64,000 bases of DNA, taken from assembly GCF_005117025.1 (NCBI RefSeq), contig NZ_SWCO01000001.1, forward strand, positions 310,001-374,000, written 5' to 3'. The DNA comes from Alteromonas portus. GTDB taxonomy: Bacteria > Pseudomonadota > Gammaproteobacteria > Enterobacterales > Alteromonadaceae. Position numbers and translations under genes: made by a program. Numbering within the stretch: position 1 is the first letter of the stretch; every line of letters begins with the position of its first letter. The notes under the pieces are model-generated. The model was not told the origin of the DNA and ran no database searches. It saw nothing but the letters and a program-made list of their open reading frames with translations. This document shows positions 54,979 to 63,958 of the stretch, in pieces.

Positions 54979-57714
54979 CTATGAGTTGAGTCTAACTTTC
55001 TGCAGTCGAACACGGCGTAACCGAACTGCAAAAGCAAGCACCAACATGCTTAATAAAGTAGTTGAACCACCCCCGCCAGAACTATTTGAACTATCACCAA
55101 CAGGTACATTTGCTACGCTCTCATTTACATTTACCGTAACAGTGTCGCTGGTGCTAACGCCAAATTCGTCGGTTGCACTCAATGCAAACGTTAAGTTACT
55201 TGCAGTAGCTGGGGCTGTGAAAGACATAGTTAGCGTATCTGAATTTCTTATGGTAACCGTTTCGCCTGCGGTTTGTGTCCATTCTAGGTTTGTAAGTGCA
55301 CCTTCAGGGTCTTGCGCGCTACCTGTTAGCTCAACGCTTGCTCTCACATCGGTTTCAACATCTGTTCCCGCGTTCACAACGGGGGCTTGGTTGCTCTCAT
55401 CATCTTTTATTGTAATGAGAGTTTCGACAACGCCGCCTAATAAGTTGGCATCTTGTGCGGCAAGTACTAAACGGAACTGTTCGTTTTCTTCTTCCACGCT
55501 GTCGTTAATAAGCGTTACTGTCACCGTCTTATCGGCAGTATCGCCATCACTCCAAGTCAGCATGCCAGACTGACTTACAAAGTCCTCACCGCTTACTGCT
55601 GTGCTATTTTCTAGTGAATAATTCACGCTAACTTCACCTTCACTTCCGCCTTGACGAACAATATTTACGGTAAGTTCGGGGGCTGTCTCTAGAATGGCGA
55701 GTTCAGATTTACTTAGTTCAACTTTTCCTTGTTGCGCCGTACCAAGTATTGTTACTTGCGTATAGCCTTTGCCCGAAGCGATACCGCCGCCCTGGGGGTT
55801 AAATAGCCTTACAAAGAATACTTCGTTACTTTCTGTATCATTATTAGCGCTAACACTTAACGTAATGTTCTTGGCGTCAGAATCATTTGCGCCCCAGGTA
55901 AGCTCGCCAGAAGTTAACAAAACATCATTGCTGAGGGCAGAGCCTGCTAATACCTCGTAGGCTACCGACATGGCACTGTCGCCGCTTTTAGTAACGGGAA
56001 GGTTAAATGTTGTATCGGCTTCTGTCTCATGACTACTTTGCGAAAATGCTGCAACAGTTGTCGCGGTAAGCGTGTTGTCTTTTAAAACAAACAAGCCACG
56101 CTGAATATCGCTGACTAAAATATTACCGCTAGGTAAAAATGGATAAACACCCCAGGCACCGTTGAAGTTAGTGCTGTTAAAAGCAGGGTAGGTGTCGAAG
56201 AAACCTACTTCTTCTGGTGCGGTAGGATCTGAAATGTCTAGTACGGTTAAGCCACGTTCGTAATTCGACATGTAATAGCGGTTGCCTCTCACGTAGCCGT
56301 TGTGATCGATGGTGCCGTTGTCACTGTTCCAAACGCCCGCCAGAACAGGCGCAGTGAGTGATGAAATATCAAAAATCATGACCCGTGTATTTAGGCTAAA
56401 ATTGCGCTCGTCCAGTTCATCGTGGACAAACGCGTACTGTTTATCTTCACTAAACCAGCCGCTGTGAGTATAGGCAACTTCGTTGTAACTAGTATTACTT
56501 AGTTCGGACGTACTACTAGTATTAGTATGGTCCCAAAGGCGCATTGAGCCTTCATTGAAGTCGAGCATTACGGTACATCCAGATGCGGTGGCATTTACGC
56601 ATTCAGTTTGAGCTCGTGCATCAGTGATGTGCATTGACGATGCGTCATGCGTGTAGTCTGCTCGGGTAAGTCCATTGGGAATATAAGAGGGGGTGGGGGC
56701 TTGTGGAGCGTTTAGCGCATAGGAGCGAAAAGCGCCGCCATTACTATCTTGGCCGACCAAATGAAGCTGAGACGTTGCGCCTGTCAGTGGAGTATTAAGC
56801 GTGTAGTCTACATTTGATATGTAGATGTTATGTGCGCGATTGTCATCGGTATTGCGACTAACTAGGCTTATGCTCTCAGGCAAGTCGTTTAGATCGATTA
56901 TGGTAAACCCTTCGGTCACACTGTCAGCACTGGCATAGGCATAGGCTTTAAATCGTTCCGCAGCGCTATCAAAATACTGGTATACCTTAATGTCGCGCCA
57001 GGATGTACTTTGCCCAGTAATTTCTCCCACAACTACGGGGGAGGTCGGTTCGGTAACATCTACAACCGCTATACTGGCCTGCATACCAACAATGGCGTAC
57101 TCTCTACTGTTGTTTAGGTCCACATGTCCCCAGATATCATTAGCGCCATTTGACACCGATGACAGCGTGCTAACTGGGACGTGGGAAAGTAAATCGATGT
57201 TGTTGCACGGGTAGCCAGCAGCCGTCCCATCACTACAGCTTTCATTCGCGCTAACGGTAGTACTTACTTCCATGTGTTGCGCGGTTAGTGATGGAAAAGT
57301 TGCTGTTGCTTTACCATCAACAATAGTGTCGAACCCCTTATCGTAAAGCGCTTCTGATAGATACACAGGCACGTTTAGAAGCGTTGTTTTGTGTAACGCC
57401 GGCTTTTGCGCTTGGAAGTGATCTTTACGAGAAAAACCGCCAAGCACAGGAAGAAGACTGTCGTTTAGAACTTGTGCTTGCTGTGCGTTGTCGAAATAAT
57501 ACTGGCCTTCAGCGACTAAAATTTTATCGCCTTTATTGGCCTGCCTAGCCGCGTATATCAGGGTTTTACAGGGTCTGAAACGGTTGTCACACTTTCCTGT
57601 GTCAATGCCGTTTTCGGCAACAAAGCGTGCTTTGTCGTGGTCAGTGTGAGCCAGTGCAGCTTGACTCATAAATGTTAAAAGCAGCACTATTAGCGTTATT
57701 TGTAATGCATTCAT
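54979..57714 (-). CDS. Choice-of-anchor B / Calx-beta surface protein with GlyGly-CTERM
   Basis: 911 residues: signal peptide (ending AALA), an N-terminal segment CDNRFRPCKTLIYAARQANK with DKILVAEGQYYF, then a region of LVIVD-like beta-propeller repeats (about 170-540) such as DIWGHVDLNNSREYAIVGMQ and YMSNYERGLTVLDISDPTAP, as in choice-of-anchor B proteins. Two Calx-beta domains (about 560-660 and 670-770) and a PKD/Ig-like domain (about 780-870) follow. The C-terminus SSGGGGSTTLLSMLVLAFAVRLRRVR is a GlyGly-CTERM signal for rhombosortase and type II secretion. It is divergent from the MbnP-like gene across 78 bp and may share its regulation. Confidence 0.88.
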   Translation of the reverse strand: MNALQITLIVLLLTFMSQAALAHTDHDKARFVAENGIDTGKCDNRFRPCKTLIYAARQANKGDKILVAEGQYYFDNAQQAQVLNDSLLPVLGGFSRKDHFQAQKPALHKTTLLNVPVYLSEALYDKGFDTIVDGKATATFPSLTAQHMEVSTTVSANESCSDGTAAGYPCNNIDLLSHVPVSTLSSVSNGANDIWGHVDLNNSREYAIVGMQASIAVVDVTEPTSPVVVGEITGQSTSWRDIKVYQYFDSAAERFKAYAYASADSVTEGFTIIDLNDLPESISLVSRNTDDNRAHNIYISNVDYTLNTPLTGATSQLHLVGQDSNGGAFRSYALNAPQAPTPSYIPNGLTRADYTHDASSMHITDARAQTECVNATASGCTVMLDFNEGSMRLWDHTNTSSTSELSNTSYNEVAYTHSGWFSEDKQYAFVHDELDERNFSLNTRVMIFDISSLTAPVLAGVWNSDNGTIDHNGYVRGNRYYMSNYERGLTVLDISDPTAPEEVGFFDTYPAFNSTNFNGAWGVYPFLPSGNILVSDIQRGLFVLKDNTLTATTVAAFSQSSHETEADTTFNLPVTKSGDSAMSVAYEVLAGSALSNDVLLTSGELTWGANDSDAKNITLSVSANNDTESNEVFFVRLFNPQGGGIASGKGYTQVTILGTAQQGKVELSKSELAILETAPELTVNIVRQGGSEGEVSVNYSLENSTAVSGEDFVSQSGMLTWSDGDTADKTVTVTLINDSVEEENEQFRLVLAAQDANLLGGVVETLITIKDDESNQAPVVNAGTDVETDVRASVELTGSAQDPEGALTNLEWTQTAGETVTIRNSDTLTMSFTAPATASNLTFALSATDEFGVSTSDTVTVNVNESVANVPVGDSSNSSGGGGSTTLLSMLVLAFAVRLRRVRLQKVRLNS

Positions 57715-57792
57715 CTTGTCGTCCGTGCAAGTATTAAAAATTGCTGGTTTGTTTAAAAAGCTACCAGATAATCAAAGGAAGTACATAAGTAA

Positions 57793-58602
57793 ATGAAAAT
57801 GCCTTTTCGCATGAGTGTCATGCCTTCGTTACTCTTAGCGGTTTTAGTATCGATAACCGGGTGTGATGTAGTAAACCTCAAAGGACGGCAGCCCGGAGAA
57901 ATTCCTTTTAAGCTGGTGGGTGTAGATACTGGTGCTTGTCCAATGATCATGAGTATCGGGCAGCAGCGTTGGAATGTTGATTATTTTGGTTTTTACCTGA
58001 GTAAGCCTGAAATACGTATTGATGGAAAATGGCAGCGGGTTAAGTTTAAACAAACCCAATGGCAAACGCCGAATGAAGCTCTGTTAAAGTTTCATAATAA
58101 GTGCAGTAACCCTGAGGACGCGAATAGCAAAATTGTGTTGGATGTGTCTGAAGAACTATTGAAGCTATCGACGAATTTGCGTTTTACCATGGGGCTTCCC
58201 TTTGATGTCAACCACGCCAATCCACTTACACAGCCTTCGCCATTAAATGACAGTACAATGTTTTGGAGCTGGCAAAATGGTCATAAGTTCTTAAGACTGG
58301 ATGTGTCCAAGAGTGGCGAAGCTGCGCGAAAGTGGTCTTATCATTTAGGCAGTGTGGGCTGTAATTCTGAATCAGCTGTAAGGCCGCCAGAAAAATCCTG
58401 TGCTTTTACCAATCGTGTAGAGTTTATTTTGCCGATGACACAGCTTGATACGGATTTAGATTTAGAGGTATCGGTATCTAATATAGTTGCGCAAGTCGAC
58501 CTGAACGAAGCACCAAGCTGTATGTTTGAGTCTCCGGAAACAGAACCCTGTAAAAAGTTGATCCAAAATCTTGTGCATCGACCTTGGATTAAGTGGCAGT
58601 AA
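57793..58602 (+). CDS. MbnP-like copper-binding lipoprotein (metallo-mystery pair)
   Basis: 269 residues, lipobox ITGC with Asp at +2, which predicts inner-membrane retention. The mature part matches MbnP / metallo-mystery pair four-Cys proteins: QQRWNVDYFGFYLSKPEIRI (W60 region), TMGLPFDVNHANPLTQPSPL, MFWSWQNGHKFLRLDV and YHLGSVGCNSESAV followed by spaced cysteines (KSCAF, PSCMF, EPCKK). In methanotrophs the partner MbnH oxidises a Trp of MbnP to kynurenine, which creates a Cu(I) site. The MbnH-like gene overlaps its end by 10 nt. Confidence 0.88.
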   Translation: MKMPFRMSVMPSLLLAVLVSITGCDVVNLKGRQPGEIPFKLVGVDTGACPMIMSIGQQRWNVDYFGFYLSKPEIRIDGKWQRVKFKQTQWQTPNEALLKFHNKCSNPEDANSKIVLDVSEELLKLSTNLRFTMGLPFDVNHANPLTQPSPLNDSTMFWSWQNGHKFLRLDVSKSGEAARKWSYHLGSVGCNSESAVRPPEKSCAFTNRVEFILPMTQLDTDLDLEVSVSNIVAQVDLNEAPSCMFESPETEPCKKLIQNLVHRPWIKWQ

Positions 58603-59723
58603 AAGTGGTGATTACACGTATAAAAACGCAAATGCTTAATACACGTGTAATCTTTTGCTCACTTTTTATAATTGTAGGGGGGAGTGCATGCTCGAAAGCT
58701 CCCACACCTTATGCGTGGAATTTGCCTTATGATATTCCTGCGCCTACGGTTCCTGCAGACAACCCCATTACAGTGGAAAGCGTTAAACTAGGAGAAACGC
58801 TGTTTTTTGATACGGCGCTAAGTGCCGATAACACGATATCCTGTAGTAGCTGTCATCACCCTGAAAATGCCTTTGCGGAACCTAAGCCGGTGTCGGTAGG
58901 CGCTCGTGGCGACAAGTTAAACCGCAATGCGTTAGCGCTAGTAAATGTCGCTTACAACGCTTCATTTACATGGGCTCACAACAATTTAGATAGTATAGAA
59001 AAACAACTCTTGATCCCGCTTTTTAACGAACACCCAGTGGAAATGGGCGTAACTGGCAATGAAGGCGTTATTTTAACGCGCCTTGAGCAAGGCGATTACC
59101 CAGCGCTTTTTAAGGCTGCGTATGGTGACGAAACCCCTAATGTGAACAATATTGTAAAAGCACTGGCTAGCTATGTGAGAAGCTTGGTGTCTTTTAATAG
59201 TGCGTTCGATGCCTATGCTTACGGGCAAGACGACGGGGCTTTAACACCGCAGCAGCTAGAAGGCCTGAACCTCTTTTTTTCTGAACGGACAGAGTGTTTT
59301 CACTGCCACGGAGGGGTAAACTTCACGCAGTCTTCTAAACATAGTTTTCAAGCTTTTGGCGTGCAACCATTTCATAATACCGGTTTGTACAACGAAGATG
59401 GTGCGGGAAGTTATCCTGTATCAGACATGGGACTATATAGTGTGACTTTTAATAAGCAGGATATGGGCAAGTTTAGAGCGCCTACGTTGCGTAACATTGC
59501 GCTTACGGCGCCGTATATGCACGATGGGAGTATAGCGACTCTTAATGACGTGATTGAGTTTTATGCCAGAGGCGGGAACAAAGCTGAAACCCCTAACCCC
59601 TATCGTAGCCCGTTCATTAAAGGTTTTACTCTCTCTGAAGAAGAAAAAACTGCTTTGGTGGCATTTTTACAAAGCTTGACTGACGAAGAATTTATTGAAA
59701 AACACGTTTCACACAAAAATTAG
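58593..59723 (+). CDS. MbnH-like di-heme enzyme (MauG/CcpA superfamily)
   Basis: 376 residues with two c-type haem sites CSSCH (C84, C87, H88) and CFHCH (C235, C238, H239), and the di-haem peroxidase blocks LGETLFFDTALSADNTISCS, GDKLNRNALALVNVAYNASF, MGVTGNEGVILTRL and FRAPTLRNIALTAPYMHDGS. Expected to oxidise the MbnP-like partner. An N-terminal hydrophobic segment ends GGSAC and may be a lipoprotein signal. Translation is coupled to the MbnP-like gene; in-frame GTGs at 58593, 58605 and 58608 and an ATG at 58632 are all possible starts, so the exact N-terminus is open. Confidence 0.92.
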   Translation: MAVKVVITRIKTQMLNTRVIFCSLFIIVGGSACSKAPTPYAWNLPYDIPAPTVPADNPITVESVKLGETLFFDTALSADNTISCSSCHHPENAFAEPKPVSVGARGDKLNRNALALVNVAYNASFTWAHNNLDSIEKQLLIPLFNEHPVEMGVTGNEGVILTRLEQGDYPALFKAAYGDETPNVNNIVKALASYVRSLVSFNSAFDAYAYGQDDGALTPQQLEGLNLFFSERTECFHCHGGVNFTQSSKHSFQAFGVQPFHNTGLYNEDGAGSYPVSDMGLYSVTFNKQDMGKFRAPTLRNIALTAPYMHDGSIATLNDVIEFYARGGNKAETPNPYRSPFIKGFTLSEEEKTALVAFLQSLTDEEFIEKHVSHKN

Positions 59724-59876
59724 TGATTTATTGCTCACTTTGTGTGTTTTATGTTTATACTTTGCTCACATATATCAACCAAATGCTTATGTGCTGATTA
59801 TTAACATCGTGATAAACTCAACTATCACATTCTTTATTAAAAATTAAAAAGCAGGTAAGCGGTCGCGGAGATGAGA

Positions 59877-60206
59877 ATGACTGAAAAACCCTTTATTACA
59901 AGTGGTCGAAACACCATCATTCATAAGATTAGAAAGTTAGATTTATTGGTTATTAATGGCGATGACAACCCGCCAATCATTGTTACCTATAAAGGCATTA
60001 AGCAGTACGAAGGCAAAGTACCTGAAAATAAACGCGATGCCAAAATGATGGACATGGAACTGGTTGATGTAACAACTAGCGATGTTTTCGGCGACGAAAA
60101 AACATTGGTGTTCATTCAAACGCTAAATGGGAAAGAATATAAGATTGACTACTCAAAAATCGGTACGAGTATGTTTATCAAAATTCACCAAGATAGTATT
60201 TTCTAA
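59877..60206 (+). CDS. Conserved-looking small protein of unknown function
   Basis: 109 residues, soluble and charged, not recognised. Segments: TEKPFITSGRNTIIHKIRKL, LLVINGDDNPPIIVTYKGIK, MMDMELVDVTTSDVFGDEKT and LVFIQTLNGKEYKIDYSKIG. The run of short beta-strand-like stretches suggests a small beta domain. GGAG lies 6 nt before this ATG; an ATG two codons earlier touches that site and is less likely. It is downstream of the MbnH-like gene by 153 nt and convergent with the YiiX-like gene. Confidence 0.72.
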   Translation: MTEKPFITSGRNTIIHKIRKLDLLVINGDDNPPIIVTYKGIKQYEGKVPENKRDAKMMDMELVDVTTSDVFGDEKTLVFIQTLNGKEYKIDYSKIGTSMFIKIHQDSIF

Positions 60207-60247
60207 GAATACACCTACCACAGACGGTGATTTTTTAGTTATTGGGG

Positions 60248-60907
60248 TTAGGCAATCTGGCCCCAATTATCTGGTTTTAGCGAGTTAAAGCCGCCAATTA
60301 ATCGTCCTTCACCTTTAATCTGAACATAACGTTTTTTAAAGATGTTGAACCGACAGATGTCAACTGGGGTTACCTCGGACGCGTTCACACCTCTAATGAT
60401 CCCTGCTGTTTCTAGTCCTTCTGCGATAAGCTCCGAACAGAACCAGCTACTAAAGTCTTCTTGGTTGTAACTAATACTGCCAAAAAGCGGGTGTTCATCA
60501 ATAGCGTCTACCGCTGAGCCAAAAAGTTGCAGCACGTCGTAGGGCTTTCCTTCCTGCTCAAACATAAAACTAAAAAATTCACGTTTGTTTTGTTCAAACA
60601 AACCGCGCGACGCTTTAGACAGTGGCAGCCACCAAATATCCCCGTCATAAGATGCCACGCGTTCACTAAGGCGGTTCGTCATCACGCCTCGTTTGCCCTT
60701 ATAAGACGTAGCTTCTATAACTTGGTTATAGTAAAGAGCTGTTTCACTGTCTTGCATTTTGGTTTGCATGACAACTGCTACATGGGTAACGGCAGAGCGA
60801 GTAGTCAGTTTTGTCCAGCGGGAGAATAAGCTGTTTCCTCCAAACGCAATGATATCGCCGGGTTGCATATTCTCTCTTACAAGGTGATACCGTTGCTGCT
60901 CTAACAT
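60248..60907 (-). CDS. YiiX/YaeF-like permuted papain-fold hydrolase
   Basis: 219 residues, no signal peptide. The permuted NlpC/P60-like pattern has the histidine first, in MQPGDIIAFGGNSLFSRWTK and TTRSAVTHVAVVMQ, and the cysteine late, in FSSWFCSELIAEGLETAGII, with QVIEATSYKGKRGVM between. Such C92-type proteins act on peptides, lipids or amide bonds; the substrate here is unknown. AAGGAAGAACT precedes the ATG. Single gene convergent with the small unknown gene. Confidence 0.8.
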   Translation of the reverse strand: MLEQQRYHLVRENMQPGDIIAFGGNSLFSRWTKLTTRSAVTHVAVVMQTKMQDSETALYYNQVIEATSYKGKRGVMTNRLSERVASYDGDIWWLPLSKASRGLFEQNKREFFSFMFEQEGKPYDVLQLFGSAVDAIDEHPLFGSISYNQEDFSSWFCSELIAEGLETAGIIRGVNASEVTPVDICRFNIFKKRYVQIKGEGRLIGGFNSLKPDNWGQIA

Positions 60908-61223
60908 AGTTCTTCCTTGAATTGATGTTAATAAAGTACCGTGTTGTCACGTTTTTAATTTAGGCTAGCCTATACTTTAGCGGCTCTTTGCAATGTGTAA
61001 CACCCCTGCTTTTCAAGAATGTTGCAAAGTATGTATTAAGCACGATTAATAACAGTTTAGACCGATAGTTAAACCTCGCCTTTTGTGCACTTATCGCAAC
61101 GTCTCAAATAACCGTACTTTAACGTTTCTGTAGCGTAAATATCATAAACCTAAATTAGCTTATTGGTGCGGCGGCATGTAGAGGTCGTCACCGCGTTGCC
61201 TAATATTATCAGAGGAAATTGTT
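60908..61223. other. Divergent intergenic region upstream of the second DUF3718 gene
   Basis: 316 bp with no gene or repeat recognised apart from the AGAGGAAATTGTT ribosome-binding site at its right end. Confidence 0.4.
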
Positions 61224-61550
61224 ATGTTTACGTTACGCCGTGTTACCCAATTTGCTTTACTAGGAATGACCCTTTCTTTAACCGCTACTAACGCAAACGC
61301 TGGCTCTTATCCAAAAGAGCTAGAAGGTAGTTTAATTGCAGTATGCAAAGCAGTGAAAAGCGATAGCCGTATAAAGTTACATCGTGCTGTAAAAGCAACG
61401 GGTTTAGATATAAAAGAGCTACACGAAGGTCTAGTTTGTAACGGTCAAGATATGTTGACCTTTGCGGTTACTCATGATGCGTCTAAAACAGCTCAGCATA
61501 TTGCTCGTCGTGTCAATGCTGGTCCGAACGTATTGACTGCTAAACGCTAA
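61224..61550 (+). CDS. Secreted DUF3718-family protein (second copy)
   Basis: 108 residues; signal peptide ending ANAGS region, then LEGSLIAVCKAVKSDSRIKL, HRAVKATGLDIKELHEGLVC and NGQDMLTFAVTHDASKTAQH, the DUF3718 pattern with two cysteines. It is a distant paralogue of the protein at 20.1 kb: both share xCxA...N(D)xxxxxHxxxKAxxL...xxxxCNGxxxxxF. Function unknown; probably periplasmic. Its own terminator follows. Confidence 0.88.
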   Translation: MFTLRRVTQFALLGMTLSLTATNANAGSYPKELEGSLIAVCKAVKSDSRIKLHRAVKATGLDIKELHEGLVCNGQDMLTFAVTHDASKTAQHIARRVNAGPNVLTAKR

Positions 61551-61572
61551 TAAAGTTATTCACCCTGGATTT

Positions 61573-61598
61573 GGGCTATTAATCGATAGCCCCTTTTT
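61573..61598 (+). terminator. Terminator after the second DUF3718 gene
   Basis: GGGCTAT-TAATCG-ATAGCCC followed by CTTTTT. Confidence 0.88.
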
Positions 61599-61687
61599 CG
61601 CTTTTATCTACGATTTACTTTCTTGAATTTACCGTGCAATCAAGAACTAGAAATCGTTAGCCACAATTCGTATGCAAGGTAGGGCAG

Positions 61688-62455
61688 ATGATCTCATTGG
61701 TTTTCTTACACTCTGCATCTAAGCAAGAATCACTTTGCAAAATACTGAAGCAGCTCAACGTTTTTAGCCATGTTTTTGGAGCGGAGTCGGTCGGCCATTG
61801 TCTAGCTTTAGCTGAAAAGTACCCTCAGGCCATCGGTTTTTACTCGGTTTCAAAGTCGTGCCGTAATCTCGCTTCAAAGTACTGGATGGCGGTGGGCAAC
61901 AAGGATGAAGAGGCACTTCTCGCTTTTTCGTACAACGCCTCTGGTTTTATCACTCCGCCTTTTAAAGAAGAGCAGCTAATACGAGTTATCGGATACGTTA
62001 AAAGCCAATTCGACTGTTTTGAGCGTGATTTTCAATTCAACACAATGGTAGAAGGGCTATGCAAACAATACGGTGTATCTAAGCCCGCGTTGTTAGCGAC
62101 ACTACGTCAACAGTTAAGCAAAGCCACTAAACCTAATATGGTTGGTATTAGAACTGAGAATGGGTGGTGCTGTTTAAATCCCGCCGACATTAAATGGATA
62201 GAAGCTGCCGGCGATTATATGTGTGTCTATACGCTGTCTGAAAGCTATGTGGTTCGAACAACATTGTGTGAACTATTGAGACGACTTGGAGAGCAGCACT
62301 TTAAGCGCTGTAACCGTTCAGTGGCGGTAAATGCGAAATACGTTACACATTTAGAGCAAAGACTTAATCAGCAAAGGGTCGTCATTCAAGGTGGTGAGTC
62401 TTTCAAAATTACTCACAAATATTACTATCAGTTCTGGCAAGTCGAGCAACGCTAA
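61688..62455 (+). CDS. LytTR-domain regulator with degenerate receiver
   Basis: 255 residues. The C-terminal LytTR DNA-binding domain (about 155-252) has IKWIEAAGDYMCVYTLSESY, VRTTLCELLRRLGEQHFKRC and NRSVAVNAKYVTHLEQ. The N-terminal 115 residues look like a response-regulator receiver: SASKQESLCKILKQL at the start and YNASGFITPPFKEEQLIRVI at the end (the KPF-like turn). The usual phospho-acceptor Asp position is occupied by the FYSVS stretch, so it may not be phosphorylated. lrgA-lrgB lie downstream in the same direction, the classic targets of LytTR regulators. Confidence 0.87.
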   Translation: MISLVFLHSASKQESLCKILKQLNVFSHVFGAESVGHCLALAEKYPQAIGFYSVSKSCRNLASKYWMAVGNKDEEALLAFSYNASGFITPPFKEEQLIRVIGYVKSQFDCFERDFQFNTMVEGLCKQYGVSKPALLATLRQQLSKATKPNMVGIRTENGWCCLNPADIKWIEAAGDYMCVYTLSESYVVRTTLCELLRRLGEQHFKRCNRSVAVNAKYVTHLEQRLNQQRVVIQGGESFKITHKYYYQFWQVEQR

Positions 62456-62570
62456 GCACAAATAACTCAAGGAATATTCATTTACAGCTCTATACGACCA
62501 TGGTCCTGCTGGTGGTTGAACTTGTGAATCGCTACACTTGGTGTTTTATATCGTGTAATAAGGACAGATA

Positions 62571-62972
62571 GTGCGAGATGTAAGCAAGGCATTAGTGGGG
62601 GCTATAGTAGTTTTCGCTGCGTATTATCTTGGGCTTTTCGCTGTCAGCGCTATGGACTTACCTATACCTGGCGCGCTAGTGGGGCTTTTTCTGCTGCTTG
62701 GTATGCTTCTTAAATTCCCAAAGCTTGAAGCTCCGACAGCGCGATTTGTTTCCTTTCCTTTAAAACATATGTCTTTGTTTTTTGTTCCTGCTGTTCTGGG
62801 CGTATCTATATATTGGAATGACATTCAGGCTAATGCTTTAGCAATCTTCATTGCTATTTTTGTTACCACAGCATTCAGTTTAGGCTTTACTGCTTGGTTT
62901 GCCCAGAAGCTATTTTCTAGCAAACTGGATAACAGCTCCGACGCTTCACAAAAAGGCGGGGACTTTGAATGA
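62571..62972 (+). CDS. lrgA: CidA/LrgA-family membrane protein
   Basis: 133 residues with four hydrophobic helices and the family motif MDLPIPGALVGLFLLLGMLL, then PLKHMSLFFVPAVLGVSIYW. Holin-like protein of the CidA/LrgA family, which acts with LrgB in control of cell lysis or in pyruvate transport in Gram-positive bacteria. The start is GTG with AAGGACAGATA upstream. Its end overlaps lrgB by 4 nt (translational coupling). Confidence 0.92.
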   Translation: MRDVSKALVGAIVVFAAYYLGLFAVSAMDLPIPGALVGLFLLLGMLLKFPKLEAPTARFVSFPLKHMSLFFVPAVLGVSIYWNDIQANALAIFIAIFVTTAFSLGFTAWFAQKLFSSKLDNSSDASQKGGDFE

Positions 62973-63679
62973 TTAACGCGCTAAATCAGTCGCTTACCTT
63001 CAGCGGAATATTGTGGCTTTGCGTTTCTATTTTGGGCTATGTCGTCGCGCTGTGGGTTAATAAAAAATGTAATGGCCATCCAGTTACACACCCGATTGTT
63101 TTTACCGCTGCTTTTGTTTCCTTAGGCCTTTATTTCTCTAACACCAGTGTTGTTGAGTATCAGCAAGCCGCATCGTTATTACATTGGCTTTTAGGGCCTG
63201 TAACGGTGGCGCTAGCATGGCCGATTTATCGACAATGGCAGAGATTGAAGCACTATGGATGGAGGTTATTCGTCAGTATCGGCTTTGGGGGAGTCATTGC
63301 GCCTATCACTGCGTGGTTTACGCTTTTTGTGTTAGATGCACCTATGGCACTACAAATGACGATGTTGGCCAAGTCAATCACCACACCTCTTGCAATGGAA
63401 GCGAGTGCCCACATTGGCGGAATTCCAGCGCTAGCAGCCGTTTTTGTTATAAGCACTGGCATAGTGGGGGCTATTGTAGCCACAGGCATTTTCTCGGTAT
63501 TTAATGTGTGGGAGCGAAAGGCACAAGGCATTGCGTTGGGAACCGTTGCACATGCAGTAGGAACGGCTAAGTCCATCCACATGGGAGAGGACGTTGCTGC
63601 CATGGCTACGCTTGGATTGTGCGTAAACGGCATATTCACAGCCCTAGCACTACCAGTGGTTTTCAGTATTTTTGTTTGA
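62969..63679 (+). CDS. lrgB: LrgB-family membrane protein
   Basis: 236 residues with about eight hydrophobic segments. Conserved LrgB blocks are GPVTVALAWPIYRQWQRLKH, MLAKSITTPLAMEASAHIGG and GIALGTVAHAVGTAKSIHMG. It forms the usual pair with the LrgA-like gene, from which it is translated through a 4-nt ATGA overlap. Likely co-regulated by the LytTR protein upstream. Function in Gram-negatives (lysis, murein turnover or small-acid transport) is not settled. Confidence 0.94.
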   Translation: MINALNQSLTFSGILWLCVSILGYVVALWVNKKCNGHPVTHPIVFTAAFVSLGLYFSNTSVVEYQQAASLLHWLLGPVTVALAWPIYRQWQRLKHYGWRLFVSIGFGGVIAPITAWFTLFVLDAPMALQMTMLAKSITTPLAMEASAHIGGIPALAAVFVISTGIVGAIVATGIFSVFNVWERKAQGIALGTVAHAVGTAKSIHMGEDVAAMATLGLCVNGIFTALALPVVFSIFV

Positions 63680-63958
63680 ACTTCGTGCTTTCACACTATC
63701 CACATATCACCACTAAATAAGCGATAAGTTAATTGCCAAACACGCTGGCAATATTCCCCAAAAGTGCTATTTCTTAGTGAGGTGTTTCGTATCACCATAT
63801 ACAGGTTATCTGTTTAAAAAGTCGATAAAGCAATACCGCTGGTGATACCCGAAGAAAAATCAATACTTCAGTTCACTGCGGTTGTGCCGATACAATTGAA
63901 ATTGCTAGAAAATATCAGCGTTGGCTGGTTGCAAAAAGCTAGGTGGTAAAAGAACTTA

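Noticed and set aside
54923..55573. Long plus-strand open frame of 216 codons
   Set aside because: It is antisense to the Calx-beta/GlyGly-CTERM coding region, whose Ser/Thr/Val repeats keep the opposite strand open. No homology-like motifs.
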